Shown here piece by piece: positions 35,727-44,044 of a stretch of DNA of 64,000 nt. Each line of letters opens with the position of its first letter. The first letter of the stretch is position 1. The position numbers and the translations under genes were made by a program. The stretch comes from Clostridiaceae bacterium M8S5 (lineage in GTDB: Bacteria; Bacillota; Clostridia; Tissierellales; MCWD3): contig CP118523.1 of NCBI GenBank assembly GCA_029227815.1, forward strand, positions 2,542,001 through 2,606,000. The letters run 5' to 3'. The notes beneath the pieces are model-generated. The model made no database searches and had not been told where the DNA came from. It was given only the letters and a program-made list of their open reading frames with translations.

Positions 35727-36674
35727 TTAATATTTATTTAATTTGATTTTTCTATACACTACAGCTATTAAAGATAATACCCCTAACGAATATAAAATCA
35801 GCGCAGCTATCTTATAATACGTTTGGTATGGCGTGATTCTACCCATTAAGCTTATAATCAATCCTGTAAATATATAAGTTGATATCTTTCTGCTAGAAGA
35901 TACCTCAGTTATCCTCTTTTTATTAGTCTCTCTTTTTGTATCTTCTAATTGCTCTAAGATATTTCTTTGGATGATACTATCACTTGGATAACTATTAGCT
36001 TTTTTATACAAATCTAGTATTTTACTTTTGTCAATTAGCTCAATATCTACTATATCCTTTATCTGTCTACATACAGTAAACACTTCTTTGAAAAAATAGG
36101 ATGTCGTCAATACTATACCATTTTTTACATCATGTCTTTTCAAAGAAACAAAGAAACTATTGAGATCTTTTAGTGATACCTTATAATCCTCATCTAACTG
36201 AAATATCCTTATACCCGTTCTCTTTCCATCTTTTACGCCAATCATGTCTATACCATTTTCGTATAGTATTTCTAGATTTTCTATACCTGTTTTTTCAAGT
36301 ACTTCTTTCATGTATCCACTCAATTCGTAAGGTGATTTCTTAGAAATCTCTTTAATTAATATGTCTAGCGAAATCTTTTCATTTATTATTTTTACCTCTT
36401 TATTTCTTTGATGTTTTTTTAATTTGTGTAATAATGAAAAAACCAATGCTATAAAGAATAAGGATATAATTAAGCTAGCTACTATACTTTTTGTAGCTTT
36501 AGCACTATATAAAAATGTAATAAAAAATAGTACAGATAGCACTAATATATAGTCAAGAATTTCTGAGACAATAGATGTATCCTTATTATAACTTCTATAA
36601 TATCTTTTTAACTTAACGCCTTTGACATGTTCCCTAACTTTCTTTTCTAACACTCTTTCCACTTTATAAATCAC
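35727..36674 (-). CDS. Membrane protein with a restriction-endonuclease-like (Mrr-type) domain
   Basis: 315 residues: two N-terminal membrane helices (about 38-58, 66-86), a central soluble domain (about 100-230) and two C-terminal helices (about 258-310). The soluble domain looks like a PD-(D/E)xK/Mrr-like fold: KTGIENLEILYENGIDMIGVKDGKRTGIRIFQ resembles GxGxDxG followed by Q-type cores, and GIVLTTSYFFKE resembles GVxVTTxxFT. The normal catalytic Asp/Glu-x-Lys is not clear (IGVKDGKRTGIRIFQ), so activity is doubtful. GTG 36674 overlaps AAGGTG; GTG 36662 is another possible start. Confidence 0.6.
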   Translation of the reverse strand: MIYKVERVLEKKVREHVKGVKLKRYYRSYNKDTSIVSEILDYILVLSVLFFITFLYSAKATKSIVASLIISLFFIALVFSLLHKLKKHQRNKEVKIINEKISLDILIKEISKKSPYELSGYMKEVLEKTGIENLEILYENGIDMIGVKDGKRTGIRIFQLDEDYKVSLKDLNSFFVSLKRHDVKNGIVLTTSYFFKEVFTVCRQIKDIVDIELIDKSKILDLYKKANSYPSDSIIQRNILEQLEDTKRETNKKRITEVSSSRKISTYIFTGLIISLMGRITPYQTYYKIAALILYSLGVLSLIAVVYRKIKLNKY

Positions 36675-36718
36675 ACCTTATTAATTATTTATCAAGATTA
36701 TTGACATTAGTGTGATTT

Positions 36719-37396
36719 TTATACCCATTTACGTTTACCTATATCTATTATCTTTATAAAATATGAAAAGACTAAAACAGCTAATAATTCAATTACAAAC
36801 GCTAAAGTTATTCTTATAGTAATACCTTCAAAAAATTCAATAGGATACATATTTATCAAGATATCTGTATTGATATCTAAAAGCCACAATTCATTTGTAA
36901 ATAACGCCATATGAAAATAGTCAAACCATAACCCAAAGTCTCTAGCAACTAAAATACCCAAAATAACCAATAGTAAACTAACAAAGATTATTGATATAAT
37001 AGTCAATTTGAATAGTTTATTTTTATCTAGTATTAAAATATATACCCCGCTTATAAGAAGTACTATACCTAATACTAATCTTATTTTATAGCCAACTTCT
37101 ATCAGTCTTTTAACATCTTTTAAATGAACTTGCTCTTTTTCGTTAAAATATGTAACATTTTCTCCTTTTACTGTAGCTTTAAAATCTATATCATCTGATT
37201 TATTTAACAAATAGCTTAACATTTTCTCTGTTGCTAAAATCAAATCACTTTCTTTCATTTTCACAACTTTTGGAATGTCGAACTCTTTGTATTTAGCTTG
37301 GTAATAATCTAAATCAAATGCTATCAAATTAATAGCATTTAGTAATAAAAATAGTGGAAGTGTAATAATAAAAATTATTTTTGCTAATCTAAACAT
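36719..37396 (-). CDS. TIGR01906 family integral membrane protein
   Basis: A 225-residue protein with an N-terminal helix, an extracytoplasmic loop (about 30-100, with HLKDVKRLIEVGYKIR at its end) and four further helices. The family end FHMALFTNELWLLDINTDILINMYPIEFF is clear. This family is widespread in clostridia and lactobacilli; its function is unknown. The ribosome site is GAGGAG. It lies 44 bases before the nuclease-like membrane protein gene, so they may be co-transcribed. Confidence 0.88.
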   Translation of the reverse strand: MFRLAKIIFIITLPLFLLLNAINLIAFDLDYYQAKYKEFDIPKVVKMKESDLILATEKMLSYLLNKSDDIDFKATVKGENVTYFNEKEQVHLKDVKRLIEVGYKIRLVLGIVLLISGVYILILDKNKLFKLTIISIIFVSLLLVILGILVARDFGLWFDYFHMALFTNELWLLDINTDILINMYPIEFFEGITIRITLAFVIELLAVLVFSYFIKIIDIGKRKWV

Positions 37397-37472
37397 GCTA
37401 ATCTCCTCTTAAACAGTCATATATCTTAGCTTACTTTAAAACACTGGTAAAATCAATACTATTTACTAAAAT

Positions 37473-37504
37473 AAAAGACTCCACACCTTTATGTGAGTCT
37501 TTTA
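37473..37504 (-). terminator. Terminator hairpin, left copy flanking repeat element
   Basis: Stem AAAAGACTC..ACA/TGTGAGTCTTTT with TTTTATTTT following on the minus strand. Almost the same hairpin is found on the other side of the repeat at 37654-37689. Confidence 0.75.
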
Positions 37505-37506
37505 GA

Positions 37507-37653
37507 TTGATGATAAAGTCATCAAAATAACAGGGTGTAGAAAGAGTTCAATTTCAAGGCGTGTTAAAATTGAGTAGCAGAGCTTACTTAGAGGTAAGTG
37601 AGCAACGGAAATTTTAACAACAACGCAGAAATTGGGCTTTTGCCTACAGCCTG
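37507..37653. repeat. Nested-hairpin intergenic repeat, copy 2
   Basis: A 147-bp relative of 21798..21931. Shared parts: TTGATGAYAAAGTCATCAA, outer arms CAGGGTGTAG/CTACAGCCTG (one mismatch), middle arms GCGTGTTAAAATT with AATTTTAACAACAACGC, and an identical inner hairpin block from GCTTACTTAGAGG to AACGG. A 12-14 base insertion after the left outer arm (AAAGAGTTCAATTTC) sets it apart from copy 1. It occupies almost all of the 37397-37699 gap. Confidence 0.8.
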
Positions 37654-37689
37654 AAAGACTCCACACTTTACACTTTATGTGAGTCTTTT
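37654..37689 (-). terminator. Terminator hairpin, right copy flanking repeat element
   Basis: AAAGACTCCACACTTTAC followed by TTTATGTGAGTCTTT forms the same hairpin as at 37473-37504. It follows the stop of the 57-aa gene on the minus strand by 10 bases. Confidence 0.65.
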
Positions 37690-37699
37690 AATTATTAAT

Positions 37700-37873
37700 T
37701 TACGCCATAGCTCTTTCTAGCTTATCCAAATGCTTTAATGGAAACATTTTTAAAAGCTCTTTAAATTCTTGTACTGACAAACCACTTGTAGTTGTATATA
37801 TTCTTATTTTTTCGTCAAGGTCAGCATTTTGAAATTTATTTTTTATTTCCTGGAAATTAGGTTTTTTATCCAT
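37700..37873 (-). CDS. 57-aa hypothetical protein
   Basis: A small gene with a clear ribosome site (AAGGAGAT, about 8 bases before ATG). The product starts MDKKPNFQEIKNKFQNADLD and contains GLSVQEFKELLKMFPLKHLDKLERAMA. It is charged, helical and has no signal or membrane segment. The conserved-looking QEFKELLKMFP segment may be a small protein-interaction motif. No family is recognised. It is closed by a terminator and appears monocistronic. Confidence 0.65.
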   Translation of the reverse strand: MDKKPNFQEIKNKFQNADLDEKIRIYTTTSGLSVQEFKELLKMFPLKHLDKLERAMA

Positions 37874-38183
37874 ACTTCTATTTATCTCCTTATTTTTATT
37901 TGTTTTGTTGTTAATAGTATAAAAAATATAATCAAAAATTATACAAGATTATTTAATCAAATGTATACATTACTTTTTTGACTCTGATACGTCTTATTTA
38001 AGTAACAATATAGTTTATCAAACATAATATATATTAGATAATTTCTTAAAAATTAACTAAGATATCTAATTTTGGCAATGATTTTTATAATATATATGCT
38101 GTCTTTTTTCAGCTTTTAATTAAGTTAGATATCGTTTAACTAACATGTTATTACATGTATATTTCACTCTAAGGAGGTTTATT
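37874..38183. other. Intergenic region with an inverted repeat
   Basis: No gene is supported here. GATATCTAA (38061-38069) and its complement TTAGATATC (38125-38133) flank an AT-rich stretch with a TATAAT at 38086-38091. This may be the promoter and operator region of the 57-aa membrane peptide gene at 38184, but I could not fit a -35 box. Confidence 0.35.
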
Positions 38184-38357
38184 ATGCGTAAAAAAAACGT
38201 TAGTCCTTTAACAGAAGTGATAGAAGATCCATCTCCTGACAACAATGCATCTTATGATAACTGCTACGGTGGATACTGGATATTATTTTTCTTAATAATT
38301 ATTGTTTTAATATTCTTCTTCTGGGGAGGATGGGGAGGTCGCGGCGGCTGTTACTAA
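38184..38357 (+). CDS. 57-aa membrane peptide with Gly/Trp-rich tail
   Basis: ATG 38184 follows AAGGAGG by 8 bases; an upstream ATG at 38145 has no ribosome site. Layout: a polar start (MRKKNVSPLTEVIEDPSPDN), a membrane helix (WILFFLIIIVLIFFFW) and a tail GGWGGRGGCY. It resembles the small Gly-rich membrane or spore peptides (YjcZ-like) of Firmicutes, although the match is only in style. It stands alone on the plus strand, ended by a strong terminator shared with the convergent NifX-like gene. Confidence 0.65.
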   Translation: MRKKNVSPLTEVIEDPSPDNNASYDNCYGGYWILFFLIIIVLIFFFWGGWGGRGGCY

Positions 38358-38388
38358 GCCCCTAATCCTGAATATATCCTAAAACGAA

Positions 38389-38416
38389 AAGAGGGTGTCT
38401 TATTCGACACCCTCTT
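38389..38416. terminator. Bidirectional terminator
   Basis: Perfect 9-bp stem GAGGGTGTC/GACACCCTC between convergent genes, with A-runs on the left and a short TT on the right. Confidence 0.85.
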
Positions 38417-38467
38417 GAGCTGCTTGAAGATTTAAGTGTAAAGCTAATATTTACAAAATATACAAAG

Positions 38468-38839
38468 TTAATGAGAGCAATTTTCATGGTCGTGATCATG
38501 GTCATCATGATCGTGGCTACACACTTCTCCTGTTGATACTATATTTCCCTTTATATATTCTTTAATTATCTCATCTGCTATTCCAGCTGCCCCTGTCAAT
38601 ACTTCTATACCATTTTCAGCAAATAATTCCTGAGCTCTTGATCCCATTCCTCCAGCTACTACTACATTTACTTTTGCTTCTCCTAATAGCCTTGGTAAAA
38701 GTCCTGGTTTATGTCCAGGATTTTGTAAATATTCCGTACTTACTACCTCTTTGTTCTCGATAATGTAAATGTTAAAGCCCTCACAGTATCCAAAATGTGA
38801 TGATAATTGTTTACCTTCTACTGGTATTGCAATTTTCAT
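38468..38839 (-). CDS. NifX/NifB-type (dinitrogenase iron-molybdenum cofactor) family protein
   Basis: A 123-residue protein of the NifX/MTH1175 fold. The start is MKIAIPVEGKQLSSHFGYCEGF; GHKPGLLPRLLGEAKVNVVVAGGMGSRAQELF is the family's core. The C-terminus is His/Asp-rich (DHDDHDHDHENCSH), a probable metal-binding tail. Start is the ATG after GAGGAGG. Last gene of a five-gene operon with three Mrp/MinD-like ATPases. The role is probably handling of iron-sulfur or other metal clusters, not nitrogen fixation, as no nif genes are seen. Confidence 0.88.
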   Translation of the reverse strand: MKIAIPVEGKQLSSHFGYCEGFNIYIIENKEVVSTEYLQNPGHKPGLLPRLLGEAKVNVVVAGGMGSRAQELFAENGIEVLTGAAGIADEIIKEYIKGNIVSTGEVCSHDHDDHDHDHENCSH

Positions 38840-38853
38840 ATTGTTACCTCCTC

Positions 38854-39702
38854 TTATATTTTTAATTTTTTCCATATTTTAAATATCTCTATAGCAGCTA
38901 TACTTTTTTCATAAGCTACTATAGGCTTTCCTTCTTTAACAGCTAGGCTAGCGTATTTATCAAATGGTATCTTGCCTAATATCTCATATTTATTATAGTT
39001 ACAGTACTCTTCTATTTTTTCGGTCATATCAGTATTAAGATCGAACTTATTTATAACCACTAAGCCCTTTATATTGAAGAAGTCAACTAACTCCATAACT
39101 CTCTTTAAATCCTCTAATCCAGATTGCGTAGGCTCTGTCACTACTACCGCTAAATCACAGCCTGTTAAAGATGCTATAACTACACATCCTATTCCTGGTG
39201 ATCCATCTATTAATATATCATTATTATTTTTATGTGTTACTTTTTGTAGCTCTTTTCTTACTTCAGAGACAACCTTTCCTGCTCCATCTGCTCCTATTTC
39301 TAATCTTGCGTGGACAAATCTTCCTTTACTAGTTTCATCTAAGTATATCATTCCTGTTTCATCGTCTATCAATTCTATAGCAGACTCAGGACATATATAT
39401 TCACATACCCCGCAACCTTCACAGCTAAGAGAATTTATATCTAAATCTTCACTTATAGCTGAAAATCTACACATTTCTTTGCATTTGCCACATGATATGC
39501 ATTTTTCTTTGTCCATTTTGGCTATTTTTCCACCAATGTATTTTTTCTTAAATACATTATTGCCTTTGAGTAATATATCCAGGTTAGGAGTCTCTACATC
39601 ACAATCAGCTATACCTATATCTTTTGACAAGTAAACAAGTGATGATGTTACTGTGGTTTTACCACTTCCTCCTTTACCACTTATGACAACTATTTGTTTC
39701 AT
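38854..39702 (-). CDS. MinD-superfamily P-loop ATPase with inserted ferredoxin domain
   Basis: 282 residues. P-loop GKGGSGKTT (deviant Walker A, residues 8-16), then an inserted 2[4Fe-4S] ferredoxin region (about 60-115) with CISCGKCKEMCRF and CEGCGVCEYICPES, then DILIDGSPGIGCVVIASLTG. It is one of two adjacent paralogues, overlapping the previous gene by 4 bases. Such proteins are common in anaerobes next to NifX-like genes and are thought to take part in Fe-S cluster handling. Confidence 0.9.
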   Translation of the reverse strand: MKQIVVISGKGGSGKTTVTSSLVYLSKDIGIADCDVETPNLDILLKGNNVFKKKYIGGKIAKMDKEKCISCGKCKEMCRFSAISEDLDINSLSCEGCGVCEYICPESAIELIDDETGMIYLDETSKGRFVHARLEIGADGAGKVVSEVRKELQKVTHKNNNDILIDGSPGIGCVVIASLTGCDLAVVVTEPTQSGLEDLKRVMELVDFFNIKGLVVINKFDLNTDMTEKIEEYCNYNKYEILGKIPFDKYASLAVKEGKPIVAYEKSIAAIEIFKIWKKLKI

Positions 39703-40547
39703 ATCATTAACTCCTTCTTGATTTCATAAATAATATCACTCATACGTTCTTTAAAACATTTATCTGTATTAACAAGTAATTCCCCTCTTGAATATTTGAT
39801 AGCCATATCTTTAGAAAAAGGTATCTTACCTAATAGACTTATATCTTCTTCTTTACAGTAATCCTCTATTATATAATCATCTTCATTTGACTTGTTAATG
39901 ACTACAGCGTATGATCTGCCTAACATTTTTAGTAAATCCACAGTTATTTTTAAGTCATTTAAGCCAAACCTTGTCGGCTCTGTTACTAATATACAATAAT
40001 CTGCATCTTGCACAGTACTTATAACGCTACATGAACTACCAGGCGAACAATCTATTACATTTATACAATCTTTCTTTATTTTACTCTTTAAAGCTTTTAT
40101 TACGGGTACCCCCATAGGTTCTCCTATATTTAACATTCCTCTATAAACTGGAAAATCTTCTACTATACCTTGCTCTAATACTCCTATTGTTCTCTTTTCT
40201 TCACTAATAGCTCCTACTGGGCATACTAGCTTACATAGACCACAGCTATGACAAATTTTTTCAAATACCAACACTTTATCATTTGCTAAAGCAAGTGCAT
40301 TAAAATTACATTTTTTAACACACTCACCACAAAAGCCGCACAACAAACTACTTACTTTTGGAACTAGTACATCTACATCTTCTTTTTTTTCAATTTTAGG
40401 TTTAAAAAATATAAAACCATTTGGTTCTTCAACATCGAAATCAAAGTACTGTACATTATAACCTAGTTTGCTCAGTCTATATGATAAATTAGTAGAAACT
40501 GTAGTTTTTCCAGTTCCTCCTTTACCACTTAGTATAGCAATATTCAT
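39699..40547 (-). CDS. MinD-superfamily P-loop ATPase with inserted ferredoxin domain (paralogue)
   Basis: 282 residues, with GKGGTGKTT at 8-16, the Fe-S insert LCGFCGECVKKCNF and ICHSCGLCKLVCPVGAI, and NVIDCSPGSSCSVISTVQDAD. Same plan as its downstream neighbour and probably its dimer partner, since such ATPases dimerise across the nucleotide. It starts 14 bases after the NifX-like gene with an AAGGGG ribosome site. Confidence 0.9.
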   Translation of the reverse strand: MNIAILSGKGGTGKTTVSTNLSYRLSKLGYNVQYFDFDVEEPNGFIFFKPKIEKKEDVDVLVPKVSSLLCGFCGECVKKCNFNALALANDKVLVFEKICHSCGLCKLVCPVGAISEEKRTIGVLEQGIVEDFPVYRGMLNIGEPMGVPVIKALKSKIKKDCINVIDCSPGSSCSVISTVQDADYCILVTEPTRFGLNDLKITVDLLKMLGRSYAVVINKSNEDDYIIEDYCKEEDISLLGKIPFSKDMAIKYSRGELLVNTDKCFKERMSDIIYEIKKELMI

Positions 40548-40560
40548 ATTTATCTACCCC

Positions 40561-40893
40561 TTATGACAAAGGACTCAATTGTTCATTAATAAACATATCT
40601 ATGTTTTCTTTTACAGTCTCTGCCTCTTTTTTATATACTTTCATATCAATTTCCTCTATTATTTTCTTTGCATTAGGCCCTAGTCTACCTGTTACTAATG
40701 CATCAATATTTAGCTGTTGTATTTGCTGAGCTGCAGCTATACCAGCTCCATGCTCTGATTTTGGTCCTTCATTTACATGACATTCTAGTTCTTTAGTCTC
40801 CGTATCATAAACTACAAAATATGGACATCTTCCAAAATGACCATCCACCTCTGCTTCTAGATTTTGTCCTTGACTAGTAAAACAAATCTTCAT
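40561..40893 (-). CDS. NifX/NifB-type family protein
   Basis: 110 residues: MKICFTSQGQNLEAEVDGHFGRCPYFVVYD is the family start (DxxFGRCxYF), and GAGIAAAQQIQQLNIDALVTGRLGPNAKKII the core. It lacks the His-rich tail of its paralogue at 38468. It sits between the Mrp gene (one base apart) and the first MinD-like gene, within the same operon. Confidence 0.9.
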   Translation of the reverse strand: MKICFTSQGQNLEAEVDGHFGRCPYFVVYDTETKELECHVNEGPKSEHGAGIAAAQQIQQLNIDALVTGRLGPNAKKIIEEIDMKVYKKEAETVKENIDMFINEQLSPLS

Positions 40894-40894
40894 A

Positions 40895-41647
40895 CTATTT
40901 ATCCTCCTTTATACTATTTATAACAATCTTTCCTAATTTATTGAACTCTTCGTTGTCTGTCTTTAAATCCTCTATACAACCATTATCACAGAGCTTCGCA
41001 AACTCTGGGTTTATAGGTAGCTTAGCTATGAGATCTATACCCATCTCTTTTGATATATTTTCTGCTTTACTTTCTCCATAGAGATTTATTTTTTTACCAC
41101 AATCAGGACATAATAAATAACTCATATTTTCTACCATACCCACTATAGATATGTTCATTTTTTTACCCATATGAATTGATTTTTCTACTATTAGATTTAC
41201 TAAATCCTGTGGTGAAGTAACTATTACCATTGATGTCAAAGGTATACTTTGCATAACTGTTAGTGTAACATCTGCTGTTCCCGGTGGTAAATCTATAACT
41301 AAATAATCCAAATCTCCCCAAGCTGTATCATTGTAAAATTGCTTAACTGCATTCGAAATCAAAGGTCCTCTCCATATAACTGGCTTATTATTTTCTTCTA
41401 ATAATAAATTAAGAGACATAACCTTTATACCTGTTTTGGTTATGACTGGCTGGATTTTACCATCAACTACGTCAGCTCTTTCATTGTTAAGTCCAAAAAT
41501 CTTAGGAATACTTGGTCCTGTTATATCTGCATCAAGTATACCTACTTTTTTACCTTCTCTTTTCAAGTTTACTGCTAACAAACTACTTACAAATGATTTA
41601 CCAACACCGCCTTTACCACTCATAACTGCTATTATATTTTTAATCAT
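40895..41647 (-). CDS. Mrp/NBP35 family iron-sulfur carrier ATPase
   Basis: About 250 residues. Deviant Walker A AVMSGKGGVGKS, the Mrp block DADITGPSIPKIFGL, DYLVIDLPPGTADVTLTVMQ and a C-terminal CxxC in LLCPDCGKKIN that bridges a [4Fe-4S] cluster in the dimer. First gene of the operon Mrp, NifX, MinD, MinD, NifX. Start is the ATG after AAGGAGG; an upstream ATG lacks a ribosome site. Confidence 0.92.
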   Translation of the reverse strand: MIKNIIAVMSGKGGVGKSFVSSLLAVNLKREGKKVGILDADITGPSIPKIFGLNNERADVVDGKIQPVITKTGIKVMSLNLLLEENNKPVIWRGPLISNAVKQFYNDTAWGDLDYLVIDLPPGTADVTLTVMQSIPLTSMVIVTSPQDLVNLIVEKSIHMGKKMNISIVGMVENMSYLLCPDCGKKINLYGESKAENISKEMGIDLIAKLPINPEFAKLCDNGCIEDLKTDNEEFNKLGKIVINSIKEDK

Positions 41648-41755
41648 GTGTATCCTCCTTCTATGCATTTATGGCATATGCTATTTTTATTATACGCCTT
41701 TTTAATACTTTTGCCAAGCTTTTGTTTGTATAAATATATATGTTTATGTTCAAAA

Positions 41756-41784
41756 GGGGGTTTCTCATACTTTGAGATTCCCCC
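41756..41784 (-). terminator. Terminator of the MltG-like gene
   Basis: GGGGG/CCCCC with inner CTCA/TGAG pairing, followed on the minus strand by CTTTTG. Confidence 0.7.
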
Positions 41785-41790
41785 TCAGGT

Positions 41791-42315
41791 TTAATGCGTT
41801 ATTTCTTCAATAACTGTATTTATGTCAGCATTTTCCGGAATATTGAATTTTCCATACATTAATTTCCTAACCAATTTTTTATTAACAATAGTCTTTTTGA
41901 ATTCTTCTTTGTCACTTATTAATCCTTTCTGATATAAGTTTTCTACTATAGTATCGCTGGATTCGCCCTTTTTTATTATAAACTTTATGTAATTTATCTT
42001 TTCTTCATCTTCATTTTTTGCAATATCTTCGTCTTTGCTATCTTTTTCAATCTCTTGCTGATCTTTGTTGTCTTCATTTTTAATTATTTGTTTATCTTGT
42101 GTTTTGTCTTTTAGAGATTTCGTTTCTTCACTATCTGTAGTTTCTCTAAGTTTTTCTATTAATAGTTCATTTGCTTTATTTAGAATATCTTCCTCTGTAT
42201 ATCCTACCACTTCGACTTCTTTTTGACTAAATTCATAGATAGTGCTTACCACAATAACACCCAAACTAAGACCTAACAAGAAAAATGAAAGATAGTTCCA
42301 TTTTTCCTTCCTCAA
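41791..42315 (-). CDS. Membrane-anchored protein with a LysM-like (MltG N-terminal type) domain
   Basis: 174 residues: a membrane helix (about 7-27), a highly charged coiled-coil or disordered region (about 50-105, rich in Lys, Glu, Asp), and a C-terminal stretch IKFIIKKGESSDTIVENLYQKGLISDKEEFKK, which is the YceG/MltG LysM-like pattern. The catalytic transglycosylase domain of MltG is absent, so it may be a regulator or wall-binding protein. Start is TTG with GGAGAG upstream. Confidence 0.7.
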   Translation of the reverse strand: MRKEKWNYLSFFLLGLSLGVIVVSTIYEFSQKEVEVVGYTEEDILNKANELLIEKLRETTDSEETKSLKDKTQDKQIIKNEDNKDQQEIEKDSKDEDIAKNEDEEKINYIKFIIKKGESSDTIVENLYQKGLISDKEEFKKTIVNKKLVRKLMYGKFNIPENADINTVIEEITH

Positions 42316-42422
42316 ATCAATCTCTCCTCTAAATTCTTTACTATTATAATATTTTGATATATATATATTTTACCATGCTAAATTTGTTTTACAATAGTTA
42401 TTTTAGCTCATAATATAAAAAA

Positions 42423-42450
42423 AGGAGGTCAGATTTTCTAGAACACTCCT
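42423..42450 (-). terminator. Probable terminator of CD0519-like gene
   Basis: Short stem AGGAG/CTCCT with partial inner pairing, followed on the minus strand by seven T. Confidence 0.55.
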
Positions 42451-42461
42451 CATCAAATATA

Positions 42462-43631
42462 TTAAAATAGTACAACTACTTGATTCAATATTACCATAAT
42501 AAAATGTGCTGATATTCCTGCTATTAAGCCGCCTACAAAATGGCTTGATATTGCTTTTGATATCAATCCTCTATATCCTAATGTATCTAACATTGAAACA
42601 TGTGTACTTAAAAATCCACTCCAACACATCCCCATTGCTGTAAACACTGCTATATCATTTCCACTTATAAAACCATTTTTTAAGAACGATGGTATTAAAC
42701 TTAGTGCTGCTCCTACTGCTCCTAATGATGTTATCGGGAAAGCTATCGCCTCTGGACTAGTGAAACCAAATAAAGGTTTAATTATTGGCGATAAGTATTC
42801 TCCTAGCTTAGGTAACAATCTAACACCTTCAGATGCAAGACCTTGGTACCCTACCGATGGATCTGCTGGTCCAAACGTTAGCATCATTATTACTGTACAT
42901 ATAACAAGTACACCTGGTATAATACTAAGTCCTATATCTACCCCTAGCTTTCCACCCTCTAGGAAAGCACTTAAGAATCTTTCAAAAAATGTACCATCAT
43001 TTTCTTCCAACATAGTATCCATTCCCTTAATTTGTTTCTTAGGAGTTTCTACCTTGTATCCATTTCTCAATGCCTTCTTAGTTTTACGTGACATCAATCT
43101 AACACTTACTATACTTCCTATAAATGCCCCTACGTTACCAACCATAGCTTCTTTAAAAAAACCTTTTCCTATCATAAACGTAGTAACTATTAATCCCATA
43201 CCAAATGCTGTTCCTATATTGCATAAGCATGGTACTTCTTCTTCATTAAAATAGCTCAAATATTTTTTATCCTTCGCAAGTGATATTATTGCAGGATTGT
43301 CTGATAAATATGTAGTTATAATACCCATAAATGCTACTCCTGGTAAATTGAATATAGGTCTCATTATACGAGAAAACAACTTGTTTAATATCCTTACAAT
43401 TCCAAACTCTGTAGCTAATTTACCAAATGCTCCAGCTAGAACAGCTATCCCCATTATATATAATACCGTCTTTACTAATAAATCATATGCCGTCTCCATA
43501 ATCGTTGAAAACATATTTGCAACACCCATAGTCATACCAACATAACCAAAGAAAAAAATCATAATACTTAAGAATAATAGCGTGTCCAGAATAGATTTAT
43601 ATTTTTTATTTTTTCTAATTACTTTTTCCAT
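42462..43631 (-). CDS. CD0519/CD1768-type membrane protein (nucleoside-recognition-like)
   Basis: A 389-residue membrane protein with about nine helices. The internal repeats and gate-like motifs (FMGIITTYLSDNPAIISLAKD, PITSLGAVGAALSLIPSF) resemble the Gate/nucleoside recognition proteins. Its whole-length pattern fits the family named after C. difficile CD0519/CD1768. The substrate is unknown. It has a strong ribosome site (AGGAGG) and stands alone. Confidence 0.8.
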   Translation of the reverse strand: MEKVIRKNKKYKSILDTLLFLSIMIFFFGYVGMTMGVANMFSTIMETAYDLLVKTVLYIMGIAVLAGAFGKLATEFGIVRILNKLFSRIMRPIFNLPGVAFMGIITTYLSDNPAIISLAKDKKYLSYFNEEEVPCLCNIGTAFGMGLIVTTFMIGKGFFKEAMVGNVGAFIGSIVSVRLMSRKTKKALRNGYKVETPKKQIKGMDTMLEENDGTFFERFLSAFLEGGKLGVDIGLSIIPGVLVICTVIMMLTFGPADPSVGYQGLASEGVRLLPKLGEYLSPIIKPLFGFTSPEAIAFPITSLGAVGAALSLIPSFLKNGFISGNDIAVFTAMGMCWSGFLSTHVSMLDTLGYRGLISKAISSHFVGGLIAGISAHFIMVILNQVVVLF

Positions 43632-44044
43632 GAAAACCTCCTTTGCTGTTATACATACTAGTTAATTTACTGTTAGGTTCGTTATGTTTGTTAACTTTTT
43701 AACATTTTACTAATAAATAACATCTTATAACCAAAAAACAATAAGGCCCTAATCAACCTTAGTTTTCTCTATTCCCACAATAATATATTATAATTGATAT
43801 TGACTGTATATTGCAACATTTAGTTTTTTAATTATATTTAATAATTATTTATATAACTATGCTTATGATTATGTCTACAACAGTATTCTGCTTTAACTTT
43901 CTCTTCTAGTTAAAATGTTACTTTTTTTTAACTTGTACTTTGAATTACAATTATCATAATAAGCAAATCCCTACACAATATCTTGCCATTTCAAGCAATA
44001 TAAAAAATAGTCTGCTTATTGTTAAGCAGACTATTAAATAGGCA
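43632..44044. other. Long AT-rich intergenic region without supported gene
   Basis: About 410 bases, very AT-rich. I see no credible peptide gene, no RNA gene and only the rpsD terminator near its right end (44007-44035). A small AAGG/CCTT hairpin lies near 43741. It may hold the promoter of the minus-strand gene ending at 43631. Confidence 0.4.
44007..44035 (-). terminator. Terminator of rpsD
   Basis: 13-bp stem AATAGTCTGCTTA/TAAGCAGACTATT with a 3-base loop, just past the rpsD stop; a run of A (T on the minus strand) follows. Confidence 0.88.
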
